A stretch of DNA of 26,301 bases from Candidatus Omnitrophota bacterium (GCA_003645745.1 QNCH01000002.1:1-26301), one strand, 5' to 3'. Counted from the first letter of the stretch, positions 1 through 9,052 are shown. Numbers and translations: made by a program. The notes: generated from the sequence alone by a model not told the origin.

Positions 1-122
1 GCTAAAAAATTGCGGGAATGACAGTGAGCGACAGCATCTTATTGTGTATCCTGCCGTTTATCATCTTCTACTTGCAGGGAATCTACAAATGAGTATTACA
101 ATTTCTTAAGAATGTTTAGATG

Positions 123-151
123 TATACTCAAACGTAATAGGTTTGAGTATA
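123..151. repeat. P1 minimal hairpin, copy 1
   Basis: This is a 29-nt unit with 11-bp perfect arms TATACTCAAAC / GTTTGAGTATA around the 7-nt loop GTAATAG. It begins 6 nt downstream of the mnmA stop codon. No T-run follows on the gene strand, so it is not a classical intrinsic terminator. The same 29-mer recurs exactly at 6850. Confidence 0.9.
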
Positions 152-157
152 TCCATT

Positions 158-1204
158 TTAATGATTGACAATCATCCCGCCTCCAAGCACAAACTCATCT
201 TTATAAAAAACTGCTGCCTGGCCATTAGTAATTGCTTTTTGCGGCTGATTAAATGTTACCTGCCATATATCATCGCCTACTAATTTTCTTACCCGCGCTT
301 TAGCTGGCTGATGGTGATAACGTACTCCTACTGCAGCAAAAAACTCTGCCTGATTATAATAAACAGGGTCAGAGAAAAAAACATCACGCATTTCAAATAC
401 TTGTGAATAAAGTTGTTCCTGCGTGCCAACAAGCAAAGTATTGTTTTGCGCATCAATATTCAAAACAAATAGAGGCAGTTTAGAAGCAATACCCAGCCCC
501 TTTCTCTGTCCAACCGTATACGCCAAAAAACCTTTATGCTCACCGATAATATCTCCATTAGAGTTAATTGTTTTCCCTGGCTTAAGCGCAAAATTAGGAT
601 GCATCTGTGAAATAAATTTTACATAATTGTTATCAAGCACAAAACAAATATCCTGGCTTTCTTTATTCTTACTGCATCGCAATTTTAATTCTCGCGCAAG
701 AAAAATAACGTCCTCTTTTTTCATTTCTCCCAAAGGCAAAAGCAAACACGCCAGCTGTTTTTGGCTTAACATATATAAAACATAAGATTGATCTTTACTA
801 CTATCTGAAGCTTTTTTTATTAGATAATGTTTCTTTTCCCTAACATAAGCAATTCTTGCATAATGTCCTGTAGCAAAATAAGCGCCATTTTCTAAAGCCT
901 TTTGCATCAGCAATCCAAACTTCATAAATTGATTACACCGCACACAAGGATTTGGTGTAAAGCCTCTTAAATACTGCTGACAAAAATTATCTATTACTTC
1001 CACTTTAAATTGCTTCCGAAAATCAAAAACATAATGAGGAATATTTAACTGCCCGGCAACTATTTTCGCCTGCTCCAGGCTGTCAGTCTTATAGCCTGAA
1101 TCCATAGTTATCCCAATAACATCATAACCCTGCTTTTTCAAAAGATAAGCAGCTATCGCAGAATCAATCCCTCCACTTAAAGCAACAAATACTTGTTTTA
1201 ACAT
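158..1204 (-). CDS. mnmA: tRNA-specific 2-thiouridylase MnmA
   Basis: MnmA installs the 2-thio group on U34 of tRNA-Lys, -Glu and -Gln. It adenylates the uridine and accepts persulfide sulfur in the cytoplasm. Visible features are the N-terminal PP-loop SGGIDS (residues 10-15; usually SGGVDS), NPCVRCN with the first catalytic Cys at C87, DQSYVLY near 138-144, SQDICF with the second catalytic Cys at C187, and GQRKGLG in the C-terminal half. The 348-aa length is slightly below the usual 360-370. The ATG start sits directly before the conserved N-terminal strand, but no strong Shine-Dalgarno is visible. About 500 nt of distance from the start of the exported protein upstream is not the issue here: the gap to that gene's stop is 173 nt and holds two small hairpins, so independent transcription is possible. 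Identity is secure. Confidence 0.97.
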   Translation of the reverse strand: MLKQVFVALSGGIDSAIAAYLLKKQGYDVIGITMDSGYKTDSLEQAKIVAGQLNIPHYVFDFRKQFKVEVIDNFCQQYLRGFTPNPCVRCNQFMKFGLLMQKALENGAYFATGHYARIAYVREKKHYLIKKASDSSKDQSYVLYMLSQKQLACLLLPLGEMKKEDVIFLARELKLRCSKNKESQDICFVLDNNYVKFISQMHPNFALKPGKTINSNGDIIGEHKGFLAYTVGQRKGLGIASKLPLFVLNIDAQNNTLLVGTQEQLYSQVFEMRDVFFSDPVYYNQAEFFAAVGVRYHHQPAKARVRKLVGDDIWQVTFNQPQKAITNGQAAVFYKDEFVLGGGMIVNH

Positions 1205-1274
1205 AATTTTTTTATTTCAAGGTTTAAAAAATCTAGCGATTAATGCGAATATCACATTTAAATTTAATCTGTAG

Positions 1275-1294
1275 GGGCATGATTCATCATGCCC
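1275..1294. repeat. Small GC-rich intergenic hairpin
   Basis: GGGCATGA and TCATGCCC form a perfect 8-bp stem with loop TTCA, preceded by GTAG. It lies 71 nt upstream of the mnmA start. Similar stems made from GGGCGAA-type arms occur at 11365-11384 and 11476-11497. The function is unknown. Confidence 0.6.
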
Positions 1295-1345
1295 TTTATA
1301 TTTTGATAATTGTTAAATTCATTATTATTATGAAATTATTGTCAC

Positions 1346-1369
1346 GGGTTTGATAAATCAACCCCCTAC
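1346..1369. repeat. P2 hairpin (GGGTTTGAT/ATCAACCCC), copy 1
   Basis: A GGGTTTGAT-AA-ATCAACCCC stem with one mismatch is followed by CCTAC. It lies 9 nt downstream of the stop of the large exported protein. Its left flank (TTAAATTCATTATTATTA) is shared with the copy at 5257. A perfect-stem version is at 8997. Confidence 0.75.
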
Positions 1370-1377
1370 ATTGTAAT

Positions 1378-4300
1378 TTACTTTGTTACCTTTACCAAAG
1401 GCCTCAACATCAACCTAACCACATTTCTTGCCCAACCACTATCCCTGAGATATTCCGCCATCTTCGGACTATATTTATAATACATATTAACAAATATTTT
1501 GCCACAATAATTTGTCAGTAAGTGTTTGTCTCTGAATCTACTCAAAACTTTCACTTCTTCAGCCAAAGGCGTGCCATACGCTGCTGTAGCAATAAAACAA
1601 CTTCTGCCACCGCTGCTGCTTGTACTATTATTTGTGCCCTGTGTATCAGCTACGCTGAACGTAATTGCAAAGTCATCTGTATTTATGTTATCTGATTCAT
1701 CTTTGCATTTTACATAATAATTGTATGTAAAACCATTCTCCAAGCCAGTTACTTCGGTTAAATGATTTGTGCCTGTGGTATTTGTAAATTGTGTCATCTC
1801 TGCATAACTTCTACCTGTTATTGCTGAATATTTACAAGTTGCATTCTCATCTGTGCCTAAACTTATGTCTATACTTGTTGTGCCAGCGTCTAACTCTCCT
1901 TGAGGAAAAGTATTGCTCCGTACTGGAGCAGTTGTGTCAGAAGCCGCGTTTGCTATGCTAAAGCTGATTGCAAAATCAGCTGTGTTTTGGTTTGGAGGAG
2001 TTGCTGTGTCCTGACACCGAACATAATATGTATAGCTGGTTCCATCTGATAGGTTTGTGATTGCTTGGGAGTGAGTAGTGGAGTTGGTGCGGGAAAATGT
2101 GTTTGTCATTGAAGAATAAGCTGTGTTTGGAGTTGTAGAGTATTTGCAGGTTGCGGTTTCATTGGTGGTTAATGAGATATTGGTTTGAGTTGTTCCGGAG
2201 GTTAGGGGGCCTGTGGGTTGAGGGTTGGAGCGGATGGGAGGAGTTGTGTCAGGCCCTCTATTTTTGGGGCCAATATAACTAGTACTGACGACAATATCAT
2301 CGATATAATAATGCATCTCAGTCTCCAAATTTTGCGCATATCCTGAAAATATAATTGAATGCGCACTATCATAAGGATAAACACGAGTAGAATAAGAATA
2401 ATTCGTCACATGCGCTTCTTCATTTATCCAAAGTGATGTGATATCATTTATGAAATCTACTTTCCATTCAACAAGTATCCACTCGCCAATATGCTCTTGC
2501 AAAATAAAATAATTTCTATTACCCCCATCCTGAACAGGTATATCTTGGTTATTCGCAATAAATTCTTCTCCGCTAGCATGACTTTCAGTAGTACTTACAT
2601 CAATAACATAATTTCCTGAACCAAGTACTGAGCTGCAATCTATGTATGGATTATATCCATAAGCTATGTTTAACTCGCCGCAATGTTTAAATTCCATGCC
2701 ACAAGCTGCAATAGTTGCTGTGTTAACGAACATAAAATGATTGGTTACTGTGCTATTTAATTCCATCTGATTTGGAATCAACAGATAAAATCGCACATAT
2801 ATCACTCCAGTGTCAGGGAAAGTATATTCCAAATCTACTGCGCTTTTCCCACCTGCCTGTTTCCATTGCAATAATGATCGATTTCCACTATGAGCATACT
2901 CATTTGAAATATCTCCCAAGCAGATATCATTTGGGCAATTGCCGTAATTTGCAGGAGTCCAACCATGCCAGGTTTTACCGCCTTCTATAGGCCATGGATC
3001 TGGCGGAGTCCCAGTTTCCCAGTCCTCGCAAATCAAATAATCCGCGCAATTTTGTTCAGAGCAGTAATCACATGCCTGTTGTTGCGCTACATAAAAAGTA
3101 ATTAAATAATCGTCTGGATTGAGATTTCCTGATTCATCCTGACAGCGAACATAATATGTATAGCTGTTTCCATCTGATAACCCACTTACTATTGTGGAAT
3201 GGCTCATACTGTCAGTAGTTGAAAAGGTGTTAGGCAAATCATTGTATGGAATACTCGCGACCGTTCCATATTTACAGGTTGCTGATTCGTTCGTTGATAA
3301 TGAAATAGTTGTTTGTGTTGTTCCTGCTGTAAGTTCTCCTGTTGGTACTCCATTGGAGCGGGTTGGAGAAGTGGTGTCTGAGCCACTGTCAGGTCTCAAA
3401 TAATAATCAATAGTGTGAATATACGGACTTGATGCATCACGAATATCTCCTTCAGCGATTTCACTTACATCTTTTATCGCAAAATAAATCCGATTGTAAT
3501 TTGCTTCTATTTCATCAGGCAAAGTAAATTTTGCCCATGCAAAACGTCTCCAAGTGGACATTCTGCTAATACAGCCTTCACATCTTTCATTAGCATAGTA
3601 TTGCGGTTCAATGGTTGCAGCTGAGTCAAAATTAGCATTTGTTATCGGTTCTGTAGAATATCTTATTTGGAAAGTAGTGTGATAACCATCACCACAACCG
3701 ATCGTATTTAAAGATAAATCCGCAAAACCAAGCTCCCAATGATCATCATCCTGCCAATAAGCTACATTTGCAGATCCTACTGAAATATCATTCTGATTTG
3801 GCTCATGGGTATCTCCTGTTGAATAAAACTTCATCTCATCAATTATATATGATGTTGGATTCGCATAGTCTGCCCCTACATCAATATACATTTCATGAAA
3901 ATCATAAAAATAATGATTCGGAGTTACTCCTGCAGAATACGCAGGATCATCTACAGGTTCATCTGGAAAAGATTCTCCTCTTCTATGGTGAGGATGACGA
4001 TTTAATACTACATGCACCCAGGTATCTGGTGAAAACCGCACATAATGATAATAATGTTGATTGTAACTACTTGGAAAACCTTCATCAGGACATCTGCCCC
4101 CGCCGCATAAATATGTTCCCACATGAATAACAGAATCACCTGAAAGACCATAATCGATTGGAGTAGTATTATGTATTTTTATATAAAATTCAAATCTGTC
4201 TGTGTCATTATTTGTTACTCCAGAATTTCCGTATTCTGTTGAAGATAAAGGTTCATTGCCAAGCCACATATACCACTGGGCTCGATAGATTTCATCAAGT

Positions 4301-4710
4301 TCATAAATTCTTAATGCACCCCCAGTTGATGTTGAAGGAGCCCTGTCATTTGTAACTATTTCAGCCAAAGATCTGCCATATGTTCCTTCAACATATCCAT
4401 GTTTTCGATGCATCCTTGGGACCCATTGTCCAGATATTTCCCTGCCGTCATCTTTCAACCACCCGAGATTACCATAAGCGGCATCATCTGTCCAGGTCCA
4501 TTCAGTCCAATTCTGTCCTTCATCACCATCGGCATTCCATCCAAAGAGGCAGCCGTCAACACCATCAACACATTGCGCTCTCGCCTCTCTTCCGACATTA
4601 ACCCCCATTTTCTTTAATTCATAAACAACATAGTCAGCCATAAACCAAACAGTAATGGTTGTCAGCATAACTGTAAAAATAAATTTAATGTTTTTAAATC
4701 GCCTGTTCAT
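1378..4710 (-). CDS. Large exported multidomain protein with FN3-like repeats and C-terminal CFI-box domain
   Basis: This is an exported protein of unknown function, probably about 1110 aa. The preferred start is the ATG at 4708-4710, preceded by GAAGAAAGG. The frame is open to 4797, but the upstream 29 codons overlap a repeated intergenic block also found at 25590-25640, so they are probably not coding. Numbering from this start, a basic N-terminus and a hydrophobic stretch (about 9-29) form a signal peptide or anchor. Two Trp/Tyr-rich jelly-roll-like (ConA/LamG-type) regions follow, at about 60-435 and 545-815. Three fibronectin-III-like repeats lie at about 443-545, 820-917 and 922-1020. 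Each begins DTTxPxRSN and carries a Cys pair (ATCKY ... YYVxCxD), so disulfides are likely. A Ser/Gly linker leads to CFIATAAYG, the start of the roughly 73-residue CFI-box C-terminal domain, known from secreted proteins of unknown role. A surface or carbohydrate-binding role is inference. Confidence 0.9.
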   Translation of the reverse strand: MNRRFKNIKFIFTVMLTTITVWFMADYVVYELKKMGVNVGREARAQCVDGVDGCLFGWNADGDEGQNWTEWTWTDDAAYGNLGWLKDDGREISGQWVPRMHRKHGYVEGTYGRSLAEIVTNDRAPSTSTGGALRIYELDEIYRAQWYMWLGNEPLSSTEYGNSGVTNNDTDRFEFYIKIHNTTPIDYGLSGDSVIHVGTYLCGGGRCPDEGFPSSYNQHYYHYVRFSPDTWVHVVLNRHPHHRRGESFPDEPVDDPAYSAGVTPNHYFYDFHEMYIDVGADYANPTSYIIDEMKFYSTGDTHEPNQNDISVGSANVAYWQDDDHWELGFADLSLNTIGCGDGYHTTFQIRYSTEPITNANFDSAATIEPQYYANERCEGCISRMSTWRRFAWAKFTLPDEIEANYNRIYFAIKDVSEIAEGDIRDASSPYIHTIDYYLRPDSGSDTTSPTRSNGVPTGELTAGTTQTTISLSTNESATCKYGTVASIPYNDLPNTFSTTDSMSHSTIVSGLSDGNSYTYYVRCQDESGNLNPDDYLITFYVAQQQACDYCSEQNCADYLICEDWETGTPPDPWPIEGGKTWHGWTPANYGNCPNDICLGDISNEYAHSGNRSLLQWKQAGGKSAVDLEYTFPDTGVIYVRFYLLIPNQMELNSTVTNHFMFVNTATIAACGMEFKHCGELNIAYGYNPYIDCSSVLGSGNYVIDVSTTESHASGEEFIANNQDIPVQDGGNRNYFILQEHIGEWILVEWKVDFINDITSLWINEEAHVTNYSYSTRVYPYDSAHSIIFSGYAQNLETEMHYYIDDIVVSTSYIGPKNRGPDTTPPIRSNPQPTGPLTSGTTQTNISLTTNETATCKYSTTPNTAYSSMTNTFSRTNSTTHSQAITNLSDGTSYTYYVRCQDTATPPNQNTADFAISFSIANAASDTTAPVRSNTFPQGELDAGTTSIDISLGTDENATCKYSAITGRSYAEMTQFTNTTGTNHLTEVTGLENGFTYNYYVKCKDESDNINTDDFAITFSVADTQGTNNSTSSSGGRSCFIATAAYGTPLAEEVKVLSRFRDKHLLTNYCGKIFVNMYYKYSPKMAEYLRDSGWARNVVRLMLRPLVKVTK

Positions 4711-5308
4711 TTTTTTTACCTTTCTTCGTTTCAGGAATATACCTATTTTATTAGCTCTTTTACAGAATCTGTGGGTTACTTTCCGGGTTTTTACCATTCC
4801 ATTCGTCTTTTTCTTGTTTCAAAAAAAATCCAGAAGTCAGGAGTCAGAATTCAAAATAGAAGACAAATAAGCTTCTAACCTAAATATTTTATGCTTTATA
4901 TAAAATATTTACCCGCAGGGCTGATGAAATAAATTGCTTTTTAATTTATTTCTGCTATCAGGGTTATGCCATTTCATAAGCATTTTCTCCTTATGGCTAT
5001 GAAATATAAAGGCGAAATCTGAAAAACAGGCAGGCCTGTCTGCGTGCAACACGCACAGGCAGGCCTGTCCCTACAGGTTTGACTTATAGTTCCTTTTGTT
5101 ATATAAAGTTACAAACTATTTCAATCCTTTTTTACCCACAGATTTTATTAACGAGGCAAAAAATTTAATTATGTTAAAACGATAAATTAATGATGTTCCA
5201 GCCTCATTCACCGATTACCTTGTTTATTATTATTTTATTAAATTCATTATTATTACGGGTTTGATAAATCAACCCCCTACGAATAATATTTTTATTATCT
5301 GATCCCCC
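4711..5308. other. Repeat-rich intergenic region
   Basis: No confident gene is seen in this roughly 600-nt gap. It holds a block near 4750-4830 resembling 25590-25640 (GCTCTTTYACARAATYTGTG, then TCGTCTTTT). At 4909-4983 on the minus strand there is a 24-codon ORF with AAGGAG before its ATG. GGTTATGCCATTTCA lies at 4962-4976. Two GCAGGCCTGTC direct repeats (5030-5071) flank the hairpin TGCGTG-CAA-CACGCA (5041-5055). CCCACAGATTTTATTAACGAGG lies near 5131-5152, TCACCGATTA at 5208-5217, and a P2 hairpin at 5257-5280. The last four motif types recur elsewhere in the window. A promoter for the exported protein should lie here, but I cannot place one. Confidence 0.7.
5257..5280. repeat. P2 hairpin, copy 2
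   Basis: The sequence is identical in its core to the copy at 1346 (GGGTTTGATAAATCAACCCC then CCTAC). It shares its left flank with that copy and its right flank (GAATAATATTTTTATTA) with the copy at 8997. It lies 28 nt downstream of the outer-membrane protein stop. Confidence 0.8.
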
Positions 5309-6829
5309 TCAAAAAGCAAGCCTAAACTGCGCCATAACCCTGCTCTCTACAGGGAAGCTATGTCCATTATAATCACCTTGGTCAGCTGAATATGCGCCAG
5401 AAATATCAAGATGAGCTAACCAGAGATTGGCCCCTATCCCTGCTGTATAAACCAAACCAATATCACTCTCTGCTATATTCTTGTACATGCCTAAGCGTAG
5501 AGCCAAAAACCTCATCATCATCCATTCAAGCCCTATAGAAATATTTTGTGTATTATAATCAGGAAATACAGTTTCATTCTTTGTAAGGTCAAGATCAGTT
5601 TCTACAGTAAATCCTTCATACGGAATAAATGCTACGCCTGTAGTTACCGAAGGCTTCAAAGTCATATTATCAAAACTCTGGCCTTTTGATATAAATCCAT
5701 CAAACTTCGGTGAATTAATATTACGCACCATCAGCCCAAAATTAAACCTTTTTATCCTGTATAAAGTTGCCAGGTCAATGCCAAAAGTTGTTGTTTCTTT
5801 ATAATAATTATCCGCGTCATTAAGAATATCTCCTGAATCATTATTAAAAACAACCACTTCTGTGCCATACACCCTACCAACCATCATTTTCAAATTCGCA
5901 CCAACAGACAAATTATCATTCAACGCATATCCATAAGAAACAGGTACTTCATAATGCCCAAACCCCTGTAGTATTGCTGAAGTAGTATTGTCCTCAAGGC
6001 TGCCTCCTGAAACCGCGCCTGAAGTTATGCCAATTACTGTACTCATAATATCAACTGTTTCCTGCAAATAATCCCCGCTAACCCCAACCTGGCGCGCCGC
6101 ATAATCAATGTTCTGAATAGCAGTGCTATCTAAACCAGCCGCTTGTAATTGAGCCTGTTGAGCAGGCGTAAACAATAATGTCTGTCCGTCATCACCAGCA
6201 AGAGTAACATTATTAATTTCCGTATTTATATTTACCGCACCAGTTATCCCCAAATCTAAAATATCCACACTTGCCACACGCGCGTTTGCCTGAGAAAATG
6301 AATAAACACCAACTGCAAAATGCCCCATACCAAAAGCAGCGCCGCCGCTTGCGTCAACAGTAATTGCGTTGCCCGGTTTATCCAAACGAGTAAATATTTC
6401 TGTCATTTCAACCAATTTCTGCAGATCAGATTCATTACAAACACCTGCTGAACTTAATAAATTTGGATCAATTTTATCCAAATCATCCAATAACTTGCCC
6501 AAATCTTCATGTAAACGGCATCCCATACCAAACGACACATTAAAACCCAAATCTCTTACCCCTAAATTATTATTATCCACTGCAATCTTTGCCTTTTCAA
6601 ATTCAACAGATTCTTTTACCTTTCTAGCAAAAAATCCAAACACAGCAGGATTATAATACTGAGCAGAATTATCATTTGCTGAAGCGACATTAGCCCCTGC
6701 CATACCCATAGCACGCGCCCCAACAAAAAATTTATCCATTGAAAATACAGACGCAGCCATAAATAACTGCAAAAAAACTACACCCAAAACAAACACACCA
6801 CTTACCATCTTGTAACTATTGACTTTCAT
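5309..6829 (-). CDS. Outer-membrane beta-barrel protein, TraF/PorV/FadL-like
   Basis: This is a predicted outer-membrane beta-barrel, about 506 aa. The ATG at 6827-6829 is preferred because GGGGGGAG sits 5 nt upstream; a GTG two codons earlier has no room for a Shine-Dalgarno. A hydrophobic signal peptide (about residues 8-29) precedes GARAMGMAGANVASA and NSAQYYNPA. That glycine- and asparagine-rich N-terminal signature belongs to the TraF_2/UPF0164/PorV-type members of the OMPP1/FadL group. The rest is alternating hydrophobic beta strands with glycine turns, and the last residue is Phe (QFRLAF), the usual BAM-recognition end. The name TraF is inherited; nothing here suggests conjugation. It follows trxB by 49 nt, with a P1 hairpin between them, so the two may share a transcript. 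Substrate is unknown. Confidence 0.85.
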   Translation of the reverse strand: MKVNSYKMVSGVFVLGVVFLQLFMAASVFSMDKFFVGARAMGMAGANVASANDNSAQYYNPAVFGFFARKVKESVEFEKAKIAVDNNNLGVRDLGFNVSFGMGCRLHEDLGKLLDDLDKIDPNLLSSAGVCNESDLQKLVEMTEIFTRLDKPGNAITVDASGGAAFGMGHFAVGVYSFSQANARVASVDILDLGITGAVNINTEINNVTLAGDDGQTLLFTPAQQAQLQAAGLDSTAIQNIDYAARQVGVSGDYLQETVDIMSTVIGITSGAVSGGSLEDNTTSAILQGFGHYEVPVSYGYALNDNLSVGANLKMMVGRVYGTEVVVFNNDSGDILNDADNYYKETTTFGIDLATLYRIKRFNFGLMVRNINSPKFDGFISKGQSFDNMTLKPSVTTGVAFIPYEGFTVETDLDLTKNETVFPDYNTQNISIGLEWMMMRFLALRLGMYKNIAESDIGLVYTAGIGANLWLAHLDISGAYSADQGDYNGHSFPVESRVMAQFRLAF

Positions 6830-6849
6830 ATCCACTCCCCCCTTTTTTA

Positions 6850-6878
6850 TATACTCAAACGTAATAGGTTTGAGTATA
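6850..6878. repeat. P1 minimal hairpin, copy 2
   Basis: This is the same 29-nt hairpin as at 123. It directly abuts the trxB stop codon (TGA, 6879-6881) and lies 20 nt upstream of the outer-membrane protein start. On the gene strand the reading is TGA immediately followed by TATACTC. Confidence 0.92.
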
Positions 6879-7832
6879 TCATTGCCTATAAACGGTGCCC
6901 TTTAAATCTGCCACATACTGCCCCGCAGAAAATGCCGCTAACGCGCCATCACCGCACGCAGTAACTATCTGACGCAAATAAGTCTGCCGGCAATCTCCGC
7001 AAGCAAATATACCTTTTGCTGTTGTCGCCATTTTATCATCTACATTTATATAGCCGTTTTTATCTAAACTTACTACATTCTTAACAAAATCTGTGTTAGG
7101 CACAAACCCTACAAAAACAAACACTCCCTCACATTCAATAATATCCTCTTGATTTGTCTGTAAATTTAATATTTTAATGGCCTTAACTTTATCCTTACCA
7201 ACAATCTCTTTCAATACAGAATTCCAGACAACCTCTATCTTTTGATTAGCAAAAATCCTTTGTTGTAAAGCTTCTACTGCCCTGAGCATGTCCCTTCTAT
7301 GAATTCAAGTCACTTTTCTGCCGAACTTAGTTAAAAATTCCGCTTCTTCTACCGCGGTATTTCCTCCTCCAACCACAATTATCCGCTTATCTCTGAAAAA
7401 CGCTCCGTCACATACCGCGCAATAAGACACACCTCTACCCATTAAATCTTTTTCACCAGGAATTCCTAATTTGCTTGGCTTAGCACCAGCAGCAATAACT
7501 ACTGCAAGACTCCTATATTCCTGAGTGTCAGTTTTCACTGTCCAACAAGTAGAATCCTGGCCTGCAGAAATACCTGAGACAACAATATTTTTAACTTCTA
7601 CGCCAAAAGCCTGGGTCTGAACTTCAAATTTACGCATTAACTCAAACCCGCTAATCGCATTAAAACCTGGATAATTCTCTACCCTATCTGTTAAAGCAGC
7701 CTGGCTTGCTAATGATATGTCTTTAAGCAACAAAGTCTTTAAGCCTGCTCTTGAAGAATACAAGCCCGCAGTTAATCCTGCGGGGCCACCCCCGACAACA
7801 ATTAAATCATAAATTCCATCGAAACTTAACAT
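6879..7832 (-). pseudogene. trxB: Thioredoxin-disulfide reductase interrupted by an in-frame TGA
   Basis: The flavoenzyme TrxB reduces thioredoxin with NADPH. The frame from ATG 7832 encodes 175 residues and then meets TGA at 7305-7307. The same frame continues without a shift as IHRRD and 136 more residues to a TGA at 6879, giving 317 positions, the normal TrxB length. The first part carries the FAD-binding GGGPAG (14-19), the redox pair CAVC (C138, C141) and NADPH-binding GGGNTA. The second carries HRRDMLR (the NADPH 2'-phosphate motif) and the FAD-binding end ACGDCR...RQIVTACGDGALAA. The stop replaces the residue, usually Leu, two before HRR; TTA to TGA is a single base change. The domains look otherwise undecayed, so this is a recent nonsense mutation or a base-call error. 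AGGAAGGGG directly after the pilT stop is its Shine-Dalgarno. Confidence 0.9.
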
Positions 7833-7846
7833 TATTACCCCTTCCT

Positions 7847-8941
7847 TTACTCACCCATAATCTGATGACTATCATCAAGAAAAATCCCTTTTATATTCAT
7901 TTCCAAAGCTTCAGGCATATCTGAACAAGCAAGGGCATCATCCTTAGTAACCAAATTCGTTTTTACCATACTTAGCAAAGACTGATTAAAACTAGACATA
8001 CCTTCTTCAGGAAAAAGCTGTAAACTTTTCTGGATTTGTTCTATTTTATTCTCCCTGAGAAGTTTCACTATTGTAGAATTAGCAATCATCACTTCCACCG
8101 CGGGAATAATTCCCTGCCCATCAGCCTTAGGCATAAGTTTCTGACAGGTTACAGCCTTTAAATTAAAAGATAGCTGCATTCTAACTAAATTGTGCAAAGA
8201 ACTGGGGAAAAAATCCAGGATACGATATATTGCTTGAGCCGCATATGCTGAATGTAGTGTGCTAAAAACAAGATGCCCGGTTTGAGAAGCAGCCAGAGCA
8301 GTTTGAAAAGTATCAGCATCACGCATTTCGCCAATCAAAATTACATCAGGGTCCTGACGAATAATATAACGAAAAGCTTTATGAAAAGATTCTGTATCAA
8401 TCCCTACCTCTCTCTGGTTAATAATAGACTGTTTATCTTCATAAATATACTCAATAGGATCTTCAATTGTCATAATATGACGTTTCTTATGAATATTAAG
8501 ATATTCCACCATTGAGGCTAATGTAGTAGATTTTCCCATTGAACTTGCTCCTGTAACTAATACAATACCACTTTGATACAAACAAATTTTTTCAAAAACA
8601 TCAGTCAAATTTAATTCAGAAAAGCTAGGAATCTTATTTTTTACAACACGCATTACAATACCTACATTATTGCGCTGTCTAAAAACATTTACCCTAAACC
8701 TTCCCACTCCAACAAGATGATAAGCAAAATCAATTTCATTTTGCAGCTCAAAATCTTTACGAAAATGTTCCTGCATCATAAAACAAATGACCTCATGAAT
8801 ATCTTCACCTGAAAGCGCAGGGAATTCAGATTCTACCAGCTCCCTTTTAATTCTAAAAATAGGGGGCCTATTTGCTTTAAAATGCGCATCAGAAGCATCT
8901 CTGGCTACCATTGCTTTAAGAATTGATAATAAATCTACCAT
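7847..8941 (-). CDS. pilT: PilT-family twitching motility ATPase
   Basis: This is a hexameric ATPase of the PilT/PilU retraction group, acting at the cytoplasmic base of type IV pili. In order: an N-terminal PAS-like domain (about 1-100), Walker A GASSMGKSTT (131-140; usually GPTGSGKST), Asp box EDPIE (160-164), Walker B DVILIGEMRD (199-208), and His box TGHLVFSTLH (221-230). LLRENKIEQI near 310 corresponds to the AIRNLIREGK motif of PilT but lacks the Arg-Asn core, so it may be a PilU-like or divergent paralogue. At 364 aa it has normal length. GAGGAGA lies 8 nt before the ATG. The trxB start is 14 nt after the stop, so the two are probably co-transcribed. No other pilus genes are in the window. 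Confidence 0.92.
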   Translation of the reverse strand: MVDLLSILKAMVARDASDAHFKANRPPIFRIKRELVESEFPALSGEDIHEVICFMMQEHFRKDFELQNEIDFAYHLVGVGRFRVNVFRQRNNVGIVMRVVKNKIPSFSELNLTDVFEKICLYQSGIVLVTGASSMGKSTTLASMVEYLNIHKKRHIMTIEDPIEYIYEDKQSIINQREVGIDTESFHKAFRYIIRQDPDVILIGEMRDADTFQTALAASQTGHLVFSTLHSAYAAQAIYRILDFFPSSLHNLVRMQLSFNLKAVTCQKLMPKADGQGIIPAVEVMIANSTIVKLLRENKIEQIQKSLQLFPEEGMSSFNQSLLSMVKTNLVTKDDALACSDMPEALEMNIKGIFLDDSHQIMGE

Positions 8942-8996
8942 ATAATATTCTCCTCATTTTTTATACAATCATTCGTCAAAAACGCCAAATATTACT

Positions 8997-9019
8997 GGTT
9001 TGATAAATCAAACCCCTAC
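8997..9019. repeat. P2 hairpin, copy 3 (perfect stem)
   Basis: GGTTTGATAAATCAAACC is a perfect 8-bp stem with an AA loop, followed by CCTACG and the AATAATATTTTTATTA flank seen after copy 2. It lies 55 nt upstream of the pilT start. TCACCGATTA follows at 9039-9048. Confidence 0.8.
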
Positions 9020-9052
9020 GAATAATATTTTTATTAACTCACCGATTATAGT

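Noticed and set aside
2..109. Open plus-strand frame at the left edge ending in TAA
   Set aside because: Only about 35 codons, no recognisable motif, and that length is common by chance; it cannot be called the end of a gene.
4840..5100. Riboswitch upstream of the large exported protein
   Set aside because: I compared it with the c-di-GMP type by eye. The conserved core elements are missing; the pairing seen is explained by dispersed hairpins.
7305..7307. TGA recoding (Sec, Trp or Gly) in trxB
   Set aside because: The position is Leu in the family, and TGA terminates several other intact genes in the window.
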